64,000 bases of DNA from Nonomuraea maritima (lineage in GTDB: Bacteria; Actinomycetota; Actinomycetes; Streptosporangiales; Streptosporangiaceae): the NCBI RefSeq assembly GCF_900100395.1, contig NZ_FNFB01000005.1:248001-312000 (forward strand), given 5' to 3'. A program made the translations under genes and the position numbers. The notes beneath the pieces are model-generated. The model was not told the DNA's origin. It searched no databases and saw nothing but the letters and a program-made list of their open reading frames with translations. Of this stretch, positions 18,073 to 27,419 are shown in pieces. The stretch's first letter is position 1, and each line of letters opens with the position of its first letter.

Positions 18073-18576
18073 TCATGGGGTGGAACGGGGCCAGATGGAG
18101 CCGTACCACCACAGAATTCCGCCGGTGATGACGAGGCCGCCCGCCGTGGCGAGCTTGGCCATGAGGTCGGCGGGCGGGCCCGTGTAGGGGAGGCGGCGGC
18201 CGTGGCCCCAGGCGCAGTCGTTGTCGACGCGGGTGGAGTCGACGAGGATGCCGGATTCGCCCTCCTCCACCGTGTACGCCGCCACCTCGGCGGCGCTGCC
18301 CCTTCTGACGGTGACGTACCTGACGATCGAGTCGCGCGCCCGGATGGAGCCGGTCGCCAGGCTCCTGCCGTCCTCGTGGAGGGCGAAGCGCACGGGGTGC
18401 CGGGTCGGGTTGTGCAGCCGGACGGGCGCCCGTCCGGTGCCGCACGCCACGTCGTCCACCGTCATCGTGAACGGGTCGTCCGGGTCGGCCCGCGGCCACG
18501 CCCATGCGGCCGTGGGCAGGAGCAACGCGGCGGCCAGCGGCGCGGCGGCCAGGACGAGGCGGGTACCGGTGCGCAT
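18073..18576 (-). CDS. Secreted protein with C-terminal LPXTG-type sorting signal
   Basis: 167 residues. The signal peptide (residues about 1-26, cleavage near AWA-W) is followed by a roughly 100-residue beta-rich domain. That domain has two cysteines (VACGTG and NDCAWG) that could pair. The C terminus carries LPYTG at about residue 129, then a hydrophobic stretch (LATAGGLVITGGILWWYG) and a final basic residue near the end. This is the tripartite signal for sortase anchoring to the cell wall. The segment PVRLHNPTRHPVRFAL suggests an Ig-like or DUF-type surface fold, family not recognised. No sortase gene is in the window. Convergent with the TetR gene, 1 bp between stops. Confidence 0.75.
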   Translation of the reverse strand: MRTGTRLVLAAAPLAAALLLPTAAWAWPRADPDDPFTMTVDDVACGTGRAPVRLHNPTRHPVRFALHEDGRSLATGSIRARDSIVRYVTVRRGSAAEVAAYTVEEGESGILVDSTRVDNDCAWGHGRRLPYTGPPADLMAKLATAGGLVITGGILWWYGSIWPRSTP

Positions 18577-18686
18577 GAACTCCCCCGAGCATGATCTTTG
18601 ATACGTGAAGTGCCCATGCGCCTACGAAACGTAACATCCGCCTACCGGGGGAGCGCGCGGGCGCCATCACCCTTCATGATGGAGGT

Positions 18687-19265
18687 ATGGCGGAAGCGAT
18701 CTACGTCGGCGGGTTGTTGGTGGCGACGCCGCTTCTCGACGACCCCAATTTCCGGCGTAGCGTCGTGTTGGTCCTCGAACACGACCGCGACGGCGGAACC
18801 TTGGGGGTCGTTCTCAACAGGCCGAGCGACATCGCGGTGACCCAGGTGCTCCCGGTGTGGGACCCGCTCGTGACGGGGCCGTCCGTGCTCTTCGAGGGCG
18901 GGCCCGTGCAGACCGACAGCGCGCTCGCGCTGGCGGCGGTCCCGAGCGGCCAGGAGCCGCTCGGCTGGCGGCGGCTGCACGCCGGCACCGGCCCGGTGTC
19001 GCGGCTGGGCACGGTCGACCTCGACGCGCCCCCCGAGATCCTGCAGGGCGAGATCGCGCAGATGCGCATCTTCGCGGGCTACGCCGGTTGGACGTCCGGG
19101 CAGTTGGAGAGCGAGGTCGCCGAGGGCGCCTGGTACATCGTCGACTCCGAGGTGGGCGACACCTTCCACGCCGACCCCGAGTCGCTGTGGCGCAACGTGC
19201 TCCGCCGGCAGCCCGGCGAGCTGGCCTTCGTGGCCACCTGTCCCGACGACCCGACACTCAACTAG
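18687..19265 (+). CDS. YqgE/AlgH family protein (UPF0301)
   Basis: 192 residues of the YqgE/AlgH family: GGLLVATPLLDDPNFRRSVV near the start, then HDRDGGTLGVVLNRPS, FEGGPVQ, and MRIFAGYAGWTSGQLESE. It ends with LWRNVLRR and a short tail. Proteins of this family are found throughout bacteria and their biochemical role is not settled. ATG 18687 has GGAGG 2-6 nt upstream. Its last 8 bp overlap the convergent TetR gene stop. Confidence 0.9.
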   Translation: MAEAIYVGGLLVATPLLDDPNFRRSVVLVLEHDRDGGTLGVVLNRPSDIAVTQVLPVWDPLVTGPSVLFEGGPVQTDSALALAAVPSGQEPLGWRRLHAGTGPVSRLGTVDLDAPPEILQGEIAQMRIFAGYAGWTSGQLESEVAEGAWYIVDSEVGDTFHADPESLWRNVLRRQPGELAFVATCPDDPTLN

Positions 19266-19869
19266 CGTCCCAGCCCGGACGCAGGGAACGCTCGGCCAGC
19301 TCGATGGTCTCGCGCATGCGGGCGACGATCTCGGTCACCGTGCCTTCCCGGCACGGCCACTCGAAGCCGACCCGCATGGTGGACATCGCGAAGGCCACGA
19401 TGAGGTGTGTGAGCTGGTCCTCGTGGGGATCGACGCCGCGGCGTCCGGCGATCGCCTCGGCCAGTGTGTGCTCGGTCTGCGTGCCTCTCGCCACCGACCG
19501 GCCGAAGAGCTGGGGGTTGGCGTCGAGCAGCCGGCGTAGTTTCAGGAATCTTCCTGTGTCCTCGTCCGTTGACGACTCGACGTCGGCGAGGACCGCGCGC
19601 AGCCCGTGCATGAGAGAGGTGAAGGGCGGCTCGTCCAGCGGGCGTCCGGCGAGGGTCTCCAGGATGATCTCCTCGCCGTGGTCGTGGAACCACAGCACCA
19701 GGTGATCCTTGCTGGTGAAGTAGCGGAAGAACGTGCGAGGGGAGATGTCGGCCGCCTCCGCGATCTGCTCGACGGTTGTAGACTCGTACCCTTGTTCGAG
19801 GAAGAGGTCGAGCGCGGCGTCGAGGACGGCCAGGCGCGTTTTCTCCTTCTTGCGTTCCCGTAGACCCAC
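19258..19869 (-). CDS. TetR family regulator of the adjacent MFS exporter
   Basis: 203 residues. HTH segment TRLAVLDAALDLFLEQGYEST, then VEQIAEAADISPRTFFRYFTSKDHLV is a classical TetR DNA-binding domain of the PRTFFRYF subtype. The C-terminal helices include LAEAIAGRRGVD. GTG 19869 has AGGAG 8 nt upstream and is chosen over GTG 19878, which has no room for an SD. It diverges from the DHA2-type exporter gene across a 162-bp intergenic region, the standard layout of a TetR repressor controlling a drug pump. Confidence 0.85.
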   Translation of the reverse strand: MGLRERKKEKTRLAVLDAALDLFLEQGYESTTVEQIAEAADISPRTFFRYFTSKDHLVLWFHDHGEEIILETLAGRPLDEPPFTSLMHGLRAVLADVESSTDEDTGRFLKLRRLLDANPQLFGRSVARGTQTEHTLAEAIAGRRGVDPHEDQLTHLIVAFAMSTMRVGFEWPCREGTVTEIVARMRETIELAERSLRPGWDAS

Positions 19870-19938
19870 AGCTGTCACTCCTGTGAAACGCTTCTGTCAT
19901 AGTGTGCCACAAGTCATACAACGTCGGAAAAAAGTCGT

Positions 19939-19967
19939 TTGTAATATGTCAGAGGCTGCCATAGATT
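19939..19967 (+). promoter_or_regulatory. Predicted promoter of the MFS exporter gene
   Basis: TTGTAA (19939-19944) and TAGATT (19962-19967) with 17-bp spacing are each 4/6 matches to the sigma-70-type -35 and -10. The AT-rich region just upstream contains the small palindrome TGTGCCACA and two GTCATA repeats. These are possible TetR contact points, but no full operator is clear. Confidence 0.45.
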
Positions 19968-20031
19968 ACCGGAGCCTTACGACGACTCAGCCCCGGTGTG
20001 GGGCGCTGATGGGGAAAACAAGGGGGACTAC

Positions 20032-21621
20032 ATGGCACAAGCGAAGGCGGTCGACGCACCGTCATCGCCCGTGGCCGACAAGGGGGGAGCCAACCCGTGG
20101 CTGGTGCTGCTGGCCGTCAGCCTCGGTGTGATCATGGTCATGCTCGACGGCACGGTCGTCGGCATCGCCAACCCGGTGATCCAGGCCGACCTGAAAGCCT
20201 CGCTGTCCGATCTGCAGTGGGTGACCAGCGGCTACCTGCTGGCGCTGGCGGTCTTCCTGATCACCGCAGGCAAGCTCGGTGACCTGTTCGGCCACAAGCG
20301 GGTCTTTCTCATCGGTGTGGCCGGCTTCGCCGTCTCCTCGGTGGGCATCGGCCTCAGCGCCGAACTGGCCGACGTCATTCCCGGCCTCTCGCCGATCGGC
20401 GCGCTGATCGGCCTGCGCGTCCTGCAGGGCCTGTTCGGCGCGCTGCTCCAGCCCGCCGCCCTGGCACTGCTGCGCAGCGCCTTCCCCGGTGAGAAGCTCA
20501 ACCAGGCGATGGGCGCCTGGGGCGCCATCATCGGCCTGTCCAGCGCGGCCGGCCCGATCGTGGGCGGTCTGCTGGTCGAGAACATCAGCTGGGAGTCGGT
20601 GTTCTTCATCAACGCGCCGGTCGGCGTCATCGCCCTGGCCATGGGCATGTGGCTGATCAAGGACAGCCGCGCGAAGACCCTGGCCCGCATCGACTGGCTC
20701 GGCGTGGTGCTGCTGTCGGGCGCGATGTTCTCGCTGGTCTGGACGATCATCAAGGCCCCCGAGTGGGGCTGGGGCGACAGCACGACGCTGAGCTTCATCG
20801 GCGCGTTCGCGGTGCTGATCCTCGCGTTCGTCCTCTGGCAGAGCAAGGCCAAGCAGCCGCTGGTGCCGCTGTCGCTGTTCAGGAACGCGTCCATCTCCAT
20901 CGGCACCGTGCTGATGATGATGGTGGCGTTCGCGATGTTCGGCGCCATGTTCTTCCTGGGCTTCTTCTTCCAGGGCGTGCACGGGCTGTCGCCGCTGGAG
21001 GCGGGCCTGCGCATGCTGCCGATGAGCGCGGGCATGATCGTCGCCTCGCCGCTGGCCGGCATGGCGATCGGCCGGTTCGGGCCGAAGTTCACGATGGCCG
21101 GTGGCCTGCTCATCACCGCGCTGTCGATGTTCCTCATGTCGCAGCTGAGCATCGACGCCTCGTTCATCGCGACCGGCGTCCCGTTCGTGCTGCTGGCCTT
21201 CGGTCTCTCGCCGGTCTTCGTCGGCGCCACCGAGATCATCGTGGGCAACGCGCCGGTCAACCTGAGCGGCGTCGCGGGCGGTCTGCAGCAGTCGGCCATG
21301 CAGGTCGGCGGCGCGCTCGGCACCGCCATCCTCGGCGCTGTCATGGCCTCCGAGATCTCCGACACGCTGCCCGGTCACCTCGGCCCGGCGGCTCAGGCGA
21401 TCCCCGCCGACCAGATGGCGGGGCTGGCCAAGGCCGCCGCGTTCGGCACCGCGCCTCCCGGCCTGCCGCAGCCGATCATCGACGCCGTGCACAACTCGTT
21501 CATGGACGGCATGCACGTGGCCTTCCTGGTCAGCACCTCCATCGCCGTGCTCACCGCCGCGCTGACGTTCTTCGTCAAGGTCGGACGCAAGGCGGAGGGC
21601 GTGCAGGTCCACATGGGCTGA
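20032..21621 (+). CDS. MFS transporter, DHA2 (EmrB/QacA) drug-efflux type
   Basis: 529 residues with about 14 membrane segments, the DHA2 drug:H+ antiporter topology. Motif D1 is MLDGTVVGIANPVIQADL in the first helix. The motif A region is GKLGDLFGHKRVF and the motif C region is AAGPIVGGLLVE. It probably exports cationic or amphipathic compounds across the cell membrane under control of the divergent TetR. ATG 20032 has AGGGGG 5 nt upstream. A GC-rich hairpin terminator follows the stop. A long minus-strand open frame across the gene is a codon-bias shadow. Confidence 0.92.
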   Translation: MAQAKAVDAPSSPVADKGGANPWLVLLAVSLGVIMVMLDGTVVGIANPVIQADLKASLSDLQWVTSGYLLALAVFLITAGKLGDLFGHKRVFLIGVAGFAVSSVGIGLSAELADVIPGLSPIGALIGLRVLQGLFGALLQPAALALLRSAFPGEKLNQAMGAWGAIIGLSSAAGPIVGGLLVENISWESVFFINAPVGVIALAMGMWLIKDSRAKTLARIDWLGVVLLSGAMFSLVWTIIKAPEWGWGDSTTLSFIGAFAVLILAFVLWQSKAKQPLVPLSLFRNASISIGTVLMMMVAFAMFGAMFFLGFFFQGVHGLSPLEAGLRMLPMSAGMIVASPLAGMAIGRFGPKFTMAGGLLITALSMFLMSQLSIDASFIATGVPFVLLAFGLSPVFVGATEIIVGNAPVNLSGVAGGLQQSAMQVGGALGTAILGAVMASEISDTLPGHLGPAAQAIPADQMAGLAKAAAFGTAPPGLPQPIIDAVHNSFMDGMHVAFLVSTSIAVLTAALTFFVKVGRKAEGVQVHMG

Positions 21622-21636
21622 CCCCGTACCCCTGAC

Positions 21637-21667
21637 GCGGCCCCTCGCCGGACGGCGGGGGGCCGCG
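21637..21667 (+). terminator. Terminator of the MFS exporter gene
   Basis: A 13-14 bp GC-rich stem (21636/7-21649 and 21654-21667) with one T-G pair and a 4-nt loop, 15 bp after the stop codon. Confidence 0.8.
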
Positions 21668-21711
21668 CCGTGCTGTCGGGAGGGAGTCGCGGGCGGGCAT
21701 AAACTCGTGGT

Positions 21712-21969
21712 GTGAGCACGAAGATCCTTCCGGAGCAGGAGACCACTCCGCAGACGTCGCACGGCGACGGCGATCACGAGCGGTTCGCCCACTACGCGGA
21801 CAAGCACAAGATCACCGAGAGCATGGTGACCGGTACCCCCATCCGCGCCCTCTGCGGCAAGATCTGGGTGCCCAGCCGCGACCCCAAGAAGTACCCGGTC
21901 TGCCCGGAGTGCAAGGAGATCTACGAAGGTCTGCCTCTCGGCGGCGGCGACGGCGACGACAAGCAGTGA
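21712..21969 (+). CDS. DUF3039 family protein
   Basis: 85 residues. The conserved core FAHYADKHKITESMVTG, then ALCGKIWVPSRDPKKYPVCPECKEIYE marks DUF3039. This is a small actinobacterial family with three cysteines (ALCG and CPEC), probably a metal or structural site. Function unknown. GTG 21712 is preceded by TAAACT (21700-21705) ending exactly 6 nt before it, so the mRNA is probably leaderless. Confidence 0.9.
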   Translation: MSTKILPEQETTPQTSHGDGDHERFAHYADKHKITESMVTGTPIRALCGKIWVPSRDPKKYPVCPECKEIYEGLPLGGGDGDDKQ

Positions 21970-22047
21970 GTGTTGCTGGGCGGTAGCCCCATGACGATCC
22001 ACTACGGTCTGTAGTCATCTCGGCTCGAACCGTAGTGGGGGAATCGT

Positions 22048-22938
22048 ATGGTCCGGCGCGTGACCGCCGTGTGTTTGGCATGCCTGCTCGCGGCCGGGTC
22101 GGCCCCGCCCTCTCGCTTCGAGGGCGCGTCCGCTCCGGGTTGCGCGCGGCAGGCCGCGGACGCGCCCCGCACCCCCGCCCCTCGCTCGCCCGACCCTCAG
22201 GACGTCGCCAGGGTGGCGGCCGAGCTGCGTGAGAGGCTCGCCGGCGTGCAGCTGCCGACCAAGATCACAGTGCCCGTACGGGTCCACGTCCTGGCCCGAG
22301 GCGACCGGCTGGTCTCCGACGAGTCCGTACGCGCCCAGATCGGCGTGCTCAACGCCGCGTACGGCGGCGCGTACGGCGGCGTCGACACCGGCGTACGCTT
22401 CCGGCTCGACGGCATCGACGTCGTCGACAACCCGGCCTGGTTCGGCGACCCCGTGGGCCAGGAGAACGCCATGAAGGCCCAGCTGCACCGGGGCGGGCCG
22501 CGTACGCTCAACCTCTACATCGCCCAGCTCAGCGAGCTGATGCTGGGCTTCGCCAGCTACCCCTACTGGTATGCCGGGTCACCCGCGCTCGACGGCGTCG
22601 TCATCGACTGGCGCAGCCTGCCGGGAGGCGCGATGACCAACTACAACCGCGGCTTCACCGGCGTCCACGAGATCGGGCACTGGCTCGGGCTGTTCCACAC
22701 GTTCGAGAACGCCTGCGACGAGCCGGGCGACGGCATCGACGACACCCCGTTCGAGGCACGGCCGACCGAGGGATGCCCCGGAACGAAGGACACCTGCACC
22801 GCGCACGAGGGCGACGACCCGGTGCACAACTTCATGGACTACGCCCAGGACCGGTGCATGCGCGAGTTCACGGCCGGGCAGGCGCGGCGCATGCGCGAGA
22901 TGTGGGTGGCCTACCGCTCTGCCCCCGCCCCGGTCTGA
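22048..22938 (+). CDS. Secreted zinc metalloprotease, M43 (pappalysin-like)
   Basis: 296 residues. A signal-like N terminus (RVTAVCLACLLAAGSAPP) is followed by a Pro-rich propeptide-like stretch and a metzincin catalytic domain. The extended zinc motif HEIGHWLGLFH places the ligands at His207, His211 and His217 with catalytic Glu208. The Met-turn is NFMDYAQD. Cysteines at NACDEP, EGCPG, DTCTAH and DRCMRE fit the disulfides of M43B enzymes. It should cleave proteins outside the cell. ATG has GGGGGA 6 nt upstream. It ends 29 bp before the MFS gene. Confidence 0.9.
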   Translation: MVRRVTAVCLACLLAAGSAPPSRFEGASAPGCARQAADAPRTPAPRSPDPQDVARVAAELRERLAGVQLPTKITVPVRVHVLARGDRLVSDESVRAQIGVLNAAYGGAYGGVDTGVRFRLDGIDVVDNPAWFGDPVGQENAMKAQLHRGGPRTLNLYIAQLSELMLGFASYPYWYAGSPALDGVVIDWRSLPGGAMTNYNRGFTGVHEIGHWLGLFHTFENACDEPGDGIDDTPFEARPTEGCPGTKDTCTAHEGDDPVHNFMDYAQDRCMREFTAGQARRMREMWVAYRSAPAPV

Positions 22939-22967
22939 CCGCATTTCCGGCAATCTACGATGTGCGG

Positions 22968-24356
22968 GTGACAGCACCGAAAGCACTCGACGCTCCCCAC
23001 ACGTCGTCCGGGATCTTCTCCCCCCGGTACCGCACCGCCACCGTCGGAATCCTCCTGGTCATCACCCTTATCGCTTTCGAGGGCATGTCGGTGGGCGTCG
23101 TCATGCCGGCGGTCGCCAAGGAGCTGGACGCGCTCGACCTGTACGGGATCAGCTTCTCCGCGTTCCTCATCGCCAGCCTCTTCATGAACGTGGTCGCGGG
23201 GCTGTGGTCCGACCGGCGCGGCTACCCGGTGCCGTTCCTGGCCGGCGTGGTGCTGTTCGTCGTCGGCATGGCGCTGGCCGGGGCCTCGACGTCCGCGGTG
23301 CTGTTCCTGCTGGCGCGGGCCGTACAGGGCCTCGGCGCCGGAGCCGCCATCGTGGCGCTCTACGTGATGATCGCCCGCGTCTACGCCGTCGAGGTACGGC
23401 CCAAGGCGTTCGCCGCCGTCTCGGCGGCCTGGGTGGTGCCGGCCATGGTCGGCCCCGCGGTGGCGGGGTTCGTCGGCCAGAACTGGGGCTGGCGGTACGT
23501 GTTCTTCGGCATCATCCCGCTCGTGGTGCCCGCGCTGGCGATGCTCCTGCCCGCGCTGCGGGTCGCGACGACGACCGACACGGAACCCGGCACCGGGCCG
23601 CGCTCCCGTCCGGTGGCGATGACGCTGGCGGCCACGTCCACGGCGGGCGGGGCCGGGTTGCTGCTGCACGGCGTCGACCGGCTGCACACCCACCTCGCGA
23701 CCGCGTCGGTCGAGACCGCGGTGGGGCTGGCGCTCCTGCTGTACGGGCTCCACCGGCTGCTGCCGCCGGGGGCGCTGCGCTTCGCCCGCGGCCTGCCCAC
23801 GACCGTGCTGATGCGTGGGCTGTTCTCGGCGTCGTTCTTCGGCGTCAACGCGTTCCTCCCGCTGATGCTGCAGGAGGTGAAGCTCTTCGACCAGGGCGAC
23901 GCGGGGATCGCGCTCACGGCCGGCGCACTCGGCTGGTCGGCGGGGTCGTACCTGCAGAGCCGGCGTACGGGCGCCGCGCACCGCCGCATCCGGTTGGGCG
24001 CGGCGACCGTCATGGTGGCGATTCTGGCGTGCCTGCCGTCCGCGATGGCCGGGGTCAGCGGGTGGCTCGCCGCGCCCGCGTGGCTGGTGGCCGGGCTCGG
24101 CATGGGCTTCGGGCTCACCACGGTCAGCGTGACCGCCATGCACCAGTCGCCCGTGAACGAGCAGGGCGCGAACTCGGCCGCCCTGTCGGTCTCTGACCAG
24201 CTCGGCTCCGCCCTCGCCATCGGAGTCGGGGGAGCGCTGGTGAACGTGGTGGGGCACGCCAGCATCGACACCGGTTTCGTGGTCATCTCCGTGCTCATGG
24301 CGGCCGTCGCGCTGAGCGCCACACTGCTCGCCGGGCGTACGCGTCCCGCTGTCTGA
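22968..24356 (+). CDS. MFS transporter
   Basis: 462 residues with 12-14 membrane segments: TVGILLVITLIAFEGMSVGVV at the start, the cytoplasmic loop LWSDRRGYPVPFL (motif A-like), and GPAVAGFVGQNWGWRYVFF (motif C-like). Distant from well-known drug exporters; the substrate is unknown. GTG 22968 is assigned because TACGAT (22956-22961) ends 6 nt upstream, a leaderless arrangement that separates it from the protease gene. The C terminus ends TLLAGRTRPAV. Confidence 0.87.
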   Translation: MTAPKALDAPHTSSGIFSPRYRTATVGILLVITLIAFEGMSVGVVMPAVAKELDALDLYGISFSAFLIASLFMNVVAGLWSDRRGYPVPFLAGVVLFVVGMALAGASTSAVLFLLARAVQGLGAGAAIVALYVMIARVYAVEVRPKAFAAVSAAWVVPAMVGPAVAGFVGQNWGWRYVFFGIIPLVVPALAMLLPALRVATTTDTEPGTGPRSRPVAMTLAATSTAGGAGLLLHGVDRLHTHLATASVETAVGLALLLYGLHRLLPPGALRFARGLPTTVLMRGLFSASFFGVNAFLPLMLQEVKLFDQGDAGIALTAGALGWSAGSYLQSRRTGAAHRRIRLGAATVMVAILACLPSAMAGVSGWLAAPAWLVAGLGMGFGLTTVSVTAMHQSPVNEQGANSAALSVSDQLGSALAIGVGGALVNVVGHASIDTGFVVISVLMAAVALSATLLAGRTRPAV

Positions 24357-24456
24357 GTGTTCTCCCGGCGCTGAATTCCGTCCCATCCGTCACTGCGGTC
24401 ACAGATCGCCTGCCACCCGTGGCGGGGAGTGATAGGACAGCGGGCAAGGAGGCGCC

Positions 24457-25431
24457 ATGGAGGACGATCACCGGGTCTGGCCCCCTCACACGGGGGCCAG
24501 GTACCGCCGTACGCCTCCGGACGACACGGAACCCGCGCGCGACGACACCCCAGGCGCGTCCGCCTGGGGAGCCCCCACGCCGAGCCGCCGCGGCCGCGCC
24601 CACCCGTACGCTCGCGCGACCGACACCTCAGGCAGGGTCCCGGCCCAGGAGGGCCGTGAACGCAGGTCGCACCCGCTCGACCTCGACGAGACCGATTCCG
24701 GGTGGCCACGTGCCGAGCGCGTCGACGACTGGCCCGACCACGACGCGACGGAGGAGGACGAGGCGTGGAGCCCGCGCATCCGCGGGGCCGCCCCGCGCGA
24801 GTCGGGCGACTGGGAGTCGCTGCCGCCCTCCGCCCGCCTCTACGGCGCCCCTGCGGCCCCGGGGCTCCGTGCCGTCGGCGGACGGAGGTGGCGACGCGTG
24901 GCAGTCATCGTGGCAGTCATCGTGACGGCGGTCGTGGCAGGTGTGGGGCTGGTGGCCGGTGGCGTCGCCGTGGTCCCGCGCCTCCTCGCGCCACAACCCG
25001 AGTCCGTACGCCTCAGCGACCCGCGGGCCGGGCTGTCCGCGCCCCTGCCACAGGGGTGGACCCAGGAGGCGGTGACGCCGGTCACCGGGTTCACCTCGGC
25101 CGCCAGGAGCCCTGACGGCGCGCTCCTGCTGGCCGGGCCCGTGACGGAGCCCGTCCAGGACCCCAAGAAGGCCACCGCGCAGGCGGCGGAGCTGTACTCC
25201 CGCCTCCTGCTCAAGGGCGACCGCGTCACGGTCGTCGAGGACAGGAAACTTCCCGGCGGGCACACCCGCGCGCTGCGGGCGGAGTACCGCGACGTGGTGA
25301 ACCGGCCGGCGTTCCTCCGAGTGATGCTGCTCACCAGGAACGGCCGGCCCGTGCTGCTCGTCGGCCTGCTCCAGCCCGAGGAGAACACCCACAGGAAGGC
25401 GCTGGACACGGTGCTGTCGAGCGTCAGATAA
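24457..25431 (+). CDS. Single-pass membrane protein with disordered cytoplasmic domain
   Basis: 324 residues. Residues 1-145 are charged and low in hydrophobics (Arg/Asp/Pro/Ser), predicted disordered and cytoplasmic. One membrane segment follows (about 147-174). The outside domain of about 150 residues begins LSDPRAGLSAPLPQGW, has TSAARSPDGALLLAGPV and ends KALDTVLSSVR. The outside domain has the look of the PsbP/DUF-type lipoprotein folds found in many actinomycete envelope proteins, with no catalytic motif. ATG follows AAGGAGG. Monocistronic by position. Function unknown. Confidence 0.75.
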   Translation: MEDDHRVWPPHTGARYRRTPPDDTEPARDDTPGASAWGAPTPSRRGRAHPYARATDTSGRVPAQEGRERRSHPLDLDETDSGWPRAERVDDWPDHDATEEDEAWSPRIRGAAPRESGDWESLPPSARLYGAPAAPGLRAVGGRRWRRVAVIVAVIVTAVVAGVGLVAGGVAVVPRLLAPQPESVRLSDPRAGLSAPLPQGWTQEAVTPVTGFTSAARSPDGALLLAGPVTEPVQDPKKATAQAAELYSRLLLKGDRVTVVEDRKLPGGHTRALRAEYRDVVNRPAFLRVMLLTRNGRPVLLVGLLQPEENTHRKALDTVLSSVR

Positions 25432-25555
25432 GCCGCATAGCACGTGAGGACGACCTTGGCCAGAATCACCGGCTCCCGGCACGTCTTGTCGGTGGGCGCG
25501 ATTACCCTTGGGTCACTGTGAGAGAGCGAAGCACACGAACCCCAGAGGTGATGCG

Positions 25556-27307
25556 GTGAGCACGTTCGCCGCGTCCCACCTTTCGCCTTCCTATCCCGAC
25601 CGCGCCGCCTGGGGCACCGCCCAGAAGCTCCGTGCGTGGCAGCAGGAGGCGTTCGACCTCTACTCCAGGCGCGAGCCGCGTGACTTCCTCACTGTCGCGA
25701 CGCCAGGCGCCGGCAAGACCACCTACGCCCTGCGCATCGCCAGCGACCTGCTCGCCAAAGGGGTGATCCGGGCGGTCACCATCGTGACCCCCACCGAGCA
25801 CCTCAAGCGGCAGTGGGCCGACGCCGCCGGGCGGGTGGGCATCGCCGTCGATCCCGAGTTCAAGAACAGCCAGGGCACGACCTCGCGCGACTACATCGGC
25901 GTCGCCGTCACGTACGCGCAGGTCGCCATGCACCCGGCCCTGCACAGGGCGCGCACCGAGGCGCGCAAGACGCTGGTGATCTTCGACGAGATCCACCACG
26001 CGGGCGACGCCAAGTCGTGGGGCGACGGCGTGCGCGAGGCGTTCGAGCCCGCCACACGCCGTCTGCAGCTCACCGGAACGCCGTTCAGGTCCGACGACAA
26101 CCCCATCCCCTTCGTCGCCTACGAGGAGGACACTGAGGGCCTCAAGCGCAGCGTCGCCGACTACTCCTACGGCTACGGTCCCGCCCTCGACGACGGCGTC
26201 GTCCGTCCGGTGATCTTCCTCGCCTACTCAGGCGAGATGAAGTGGCGCACGCGGGCGGGCGACGAGATCGCCGCGACGCTCGGCACGCCGCTCACCAAGG
26301 ACCAGCTCTCGCAGGCCTGGCGGGCCGCGCTCGACCCGAAGGGCGACTGGATCCGCCAGGTCATGCAGGCCGCCGACCGCCGGCTCACCGAGGTGCGCAG
26401 GGGAGTGCCCGACGCGGGCGGCCTGGTCATCGCCACCGACCACGAGACGGCCCGCGCCTACGCGCGCCACCTGCGCAACATCACGGGTGAGGGCGCGACG
26501 GTGGTCCTGTCCGACGACCCGGGGGCGTCCAAGAAGATCAAGCAGTTCGCGGTCTCGGAAGACCGCTGGCTGGTGGCCGTCCGCATGGTGTCGGAGGGCG
26601 TCGACATCCCGCGGCTGTGCGTGGGCGTCTACGCCACCTCCACCTCCACCCCGCTGTTCTTCGCCCAGGCGGTGGGGCGCTTCGTCCGTGCCCGCAAGCG
26701 CGGCGAGATGGCCTCGGTCTTCCTGCCCTCGGTGCCCACGCTCCTCGGCCTGGCCAACGAGATGGAGGCCGAACGCGACCACGTCCTCAACAAGCGGCCG
26801 CCCGAGGACGGTCTCGACGACCAGCTGCTCGAGGACGCCAACCGCAAGAAGGACAACCCCGACGTCCTGGGCGACGAGCTGCCGTTCGAGACGATGGAGA
26901 CCTCGGCCACCTTCGACCGGGTGCTGTTCGACGGCGGCGAGTTCGGCACCGGGGCCGAGATCGGCTCGGCCGAGGAAGAAGACTTCCTCGGCCTGCCCGG
27001 CCTGCTCGAACCCGACCAGGTGGCGACGCTGCTGCGCAAGCGGCAGTCCGACCAGCAGGCCGCGAAACGCAAGCAGACGGCGGCGGAGCCGCACGAGGCC
27101 CTCGCGCCGCACGAGCAGATCGCCGAGCTGCGGCGCGAGCTCAACGGCCTCGTCGGCGCCTGGAACCACCGCACGGGCCAGCCGCACGGGGTGATCCACG
27201 CCGAGCTGCGCCGCGTCTGCGGCGGCCCGCCCATCGCCCAGGCCACCGTGGAACAAATCCAGGAACGCATCACCAAAATCCGCCAGTGGGCCACCCAACG
27301 CCGCTAG
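25556..27307 (+). CDS. DEAD/DEAH-box (SF2) helicase
   Basis: 583 residues. Motif I is TPGAGKTTYA (about 49-58), motif II DEIHH (144-148), motif III LTGTPFRSD, motif V VSEGVDIPRL and motif VI QAVGRFVRARKRG. It is a complete superfamily-2 ATPase with a C-terminal extension of about 150 residues containing acidic and coiled segments (LEPDQVATLLRKRQSDQQAAKRKQ). It resembles the XPB/restriction-type helicases found as single copies in actinomycetes. A repair or nucleic-acid remodelling role is inferred. GTG 25556 has AGAGGTG upstream. The next genes are convergent. Confidence 0.88.
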   Translation: MSTFAASHLSPSYPDRAAWGTAQKLRAWQQEAFDLYSRREPRDFLTVATPGAGKTTYALRIASDLLAKGVIRAVTIVTPTEHLKRQWADAAGRVGIAVDPEFKNSQGTTSRDYIGVAVTYAQVAMHPALHRARTEARKTLVIFDEIHHAGDAKSWGDGVREAFEPATRRLQLTGTPFRSDDNPIPFVAYEEDTEGLKRSVADYSYGYGPALDDGVVRPVIFLAYSGEMKWRTRAGDEIAATLGTPLTKDQLSQAWRAALDPKGDWIRQVMQAADRRLTEVRRGVPDAGGLVIATDHETARAYARHLRNITGEGATVVLSDDPGASKKIKQFAVSEDRWLVAVRMVSEGVDIPRLCVGVYATSTSTPLFFAQAVGRFVRARKRGEMASVFLPSVPTLLGLANEMEAERDHVLNKRPPEDGLDDQLLEDANRKKDNPDVLGDELPFETMETSATFDRVLFDGGEFGTGAEIGSAEEEDFLGLPGLLEPDQVATLLRKRQSDQQAAKRKQTAAEPHEALAPHEQIAELRRELNGLVGAWNHRTGQPHGVIHAELRRVCGGPPIAQATVEQIQERITKIRQWATQRR

Positions 27308-27419
27308 CTCAGGTCCCGCTGACGTCCTCCGCAGTGGCCTGTGGACACCCGGCCGGTGGGCTACCCGGCGTCGTCATCCCTGGCAGAGCCCAGGCTCCGT
27401 GGAGCGCTTCACGGGGCCT

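Noticed and set aside
19911..19940. Possible operator for the 19.3-kb TetR regulator
   Set aside because: Only weak imperfect repeats (GTCATA pair, TGTGCCACA) are seen, so no operator was called.
20062..22002. 646-residue minus-strand open frame across the MFS exporter
   Set aside because: His/Arg/Gln-rich antisense shadow of a clear transporter gene; no start signal.
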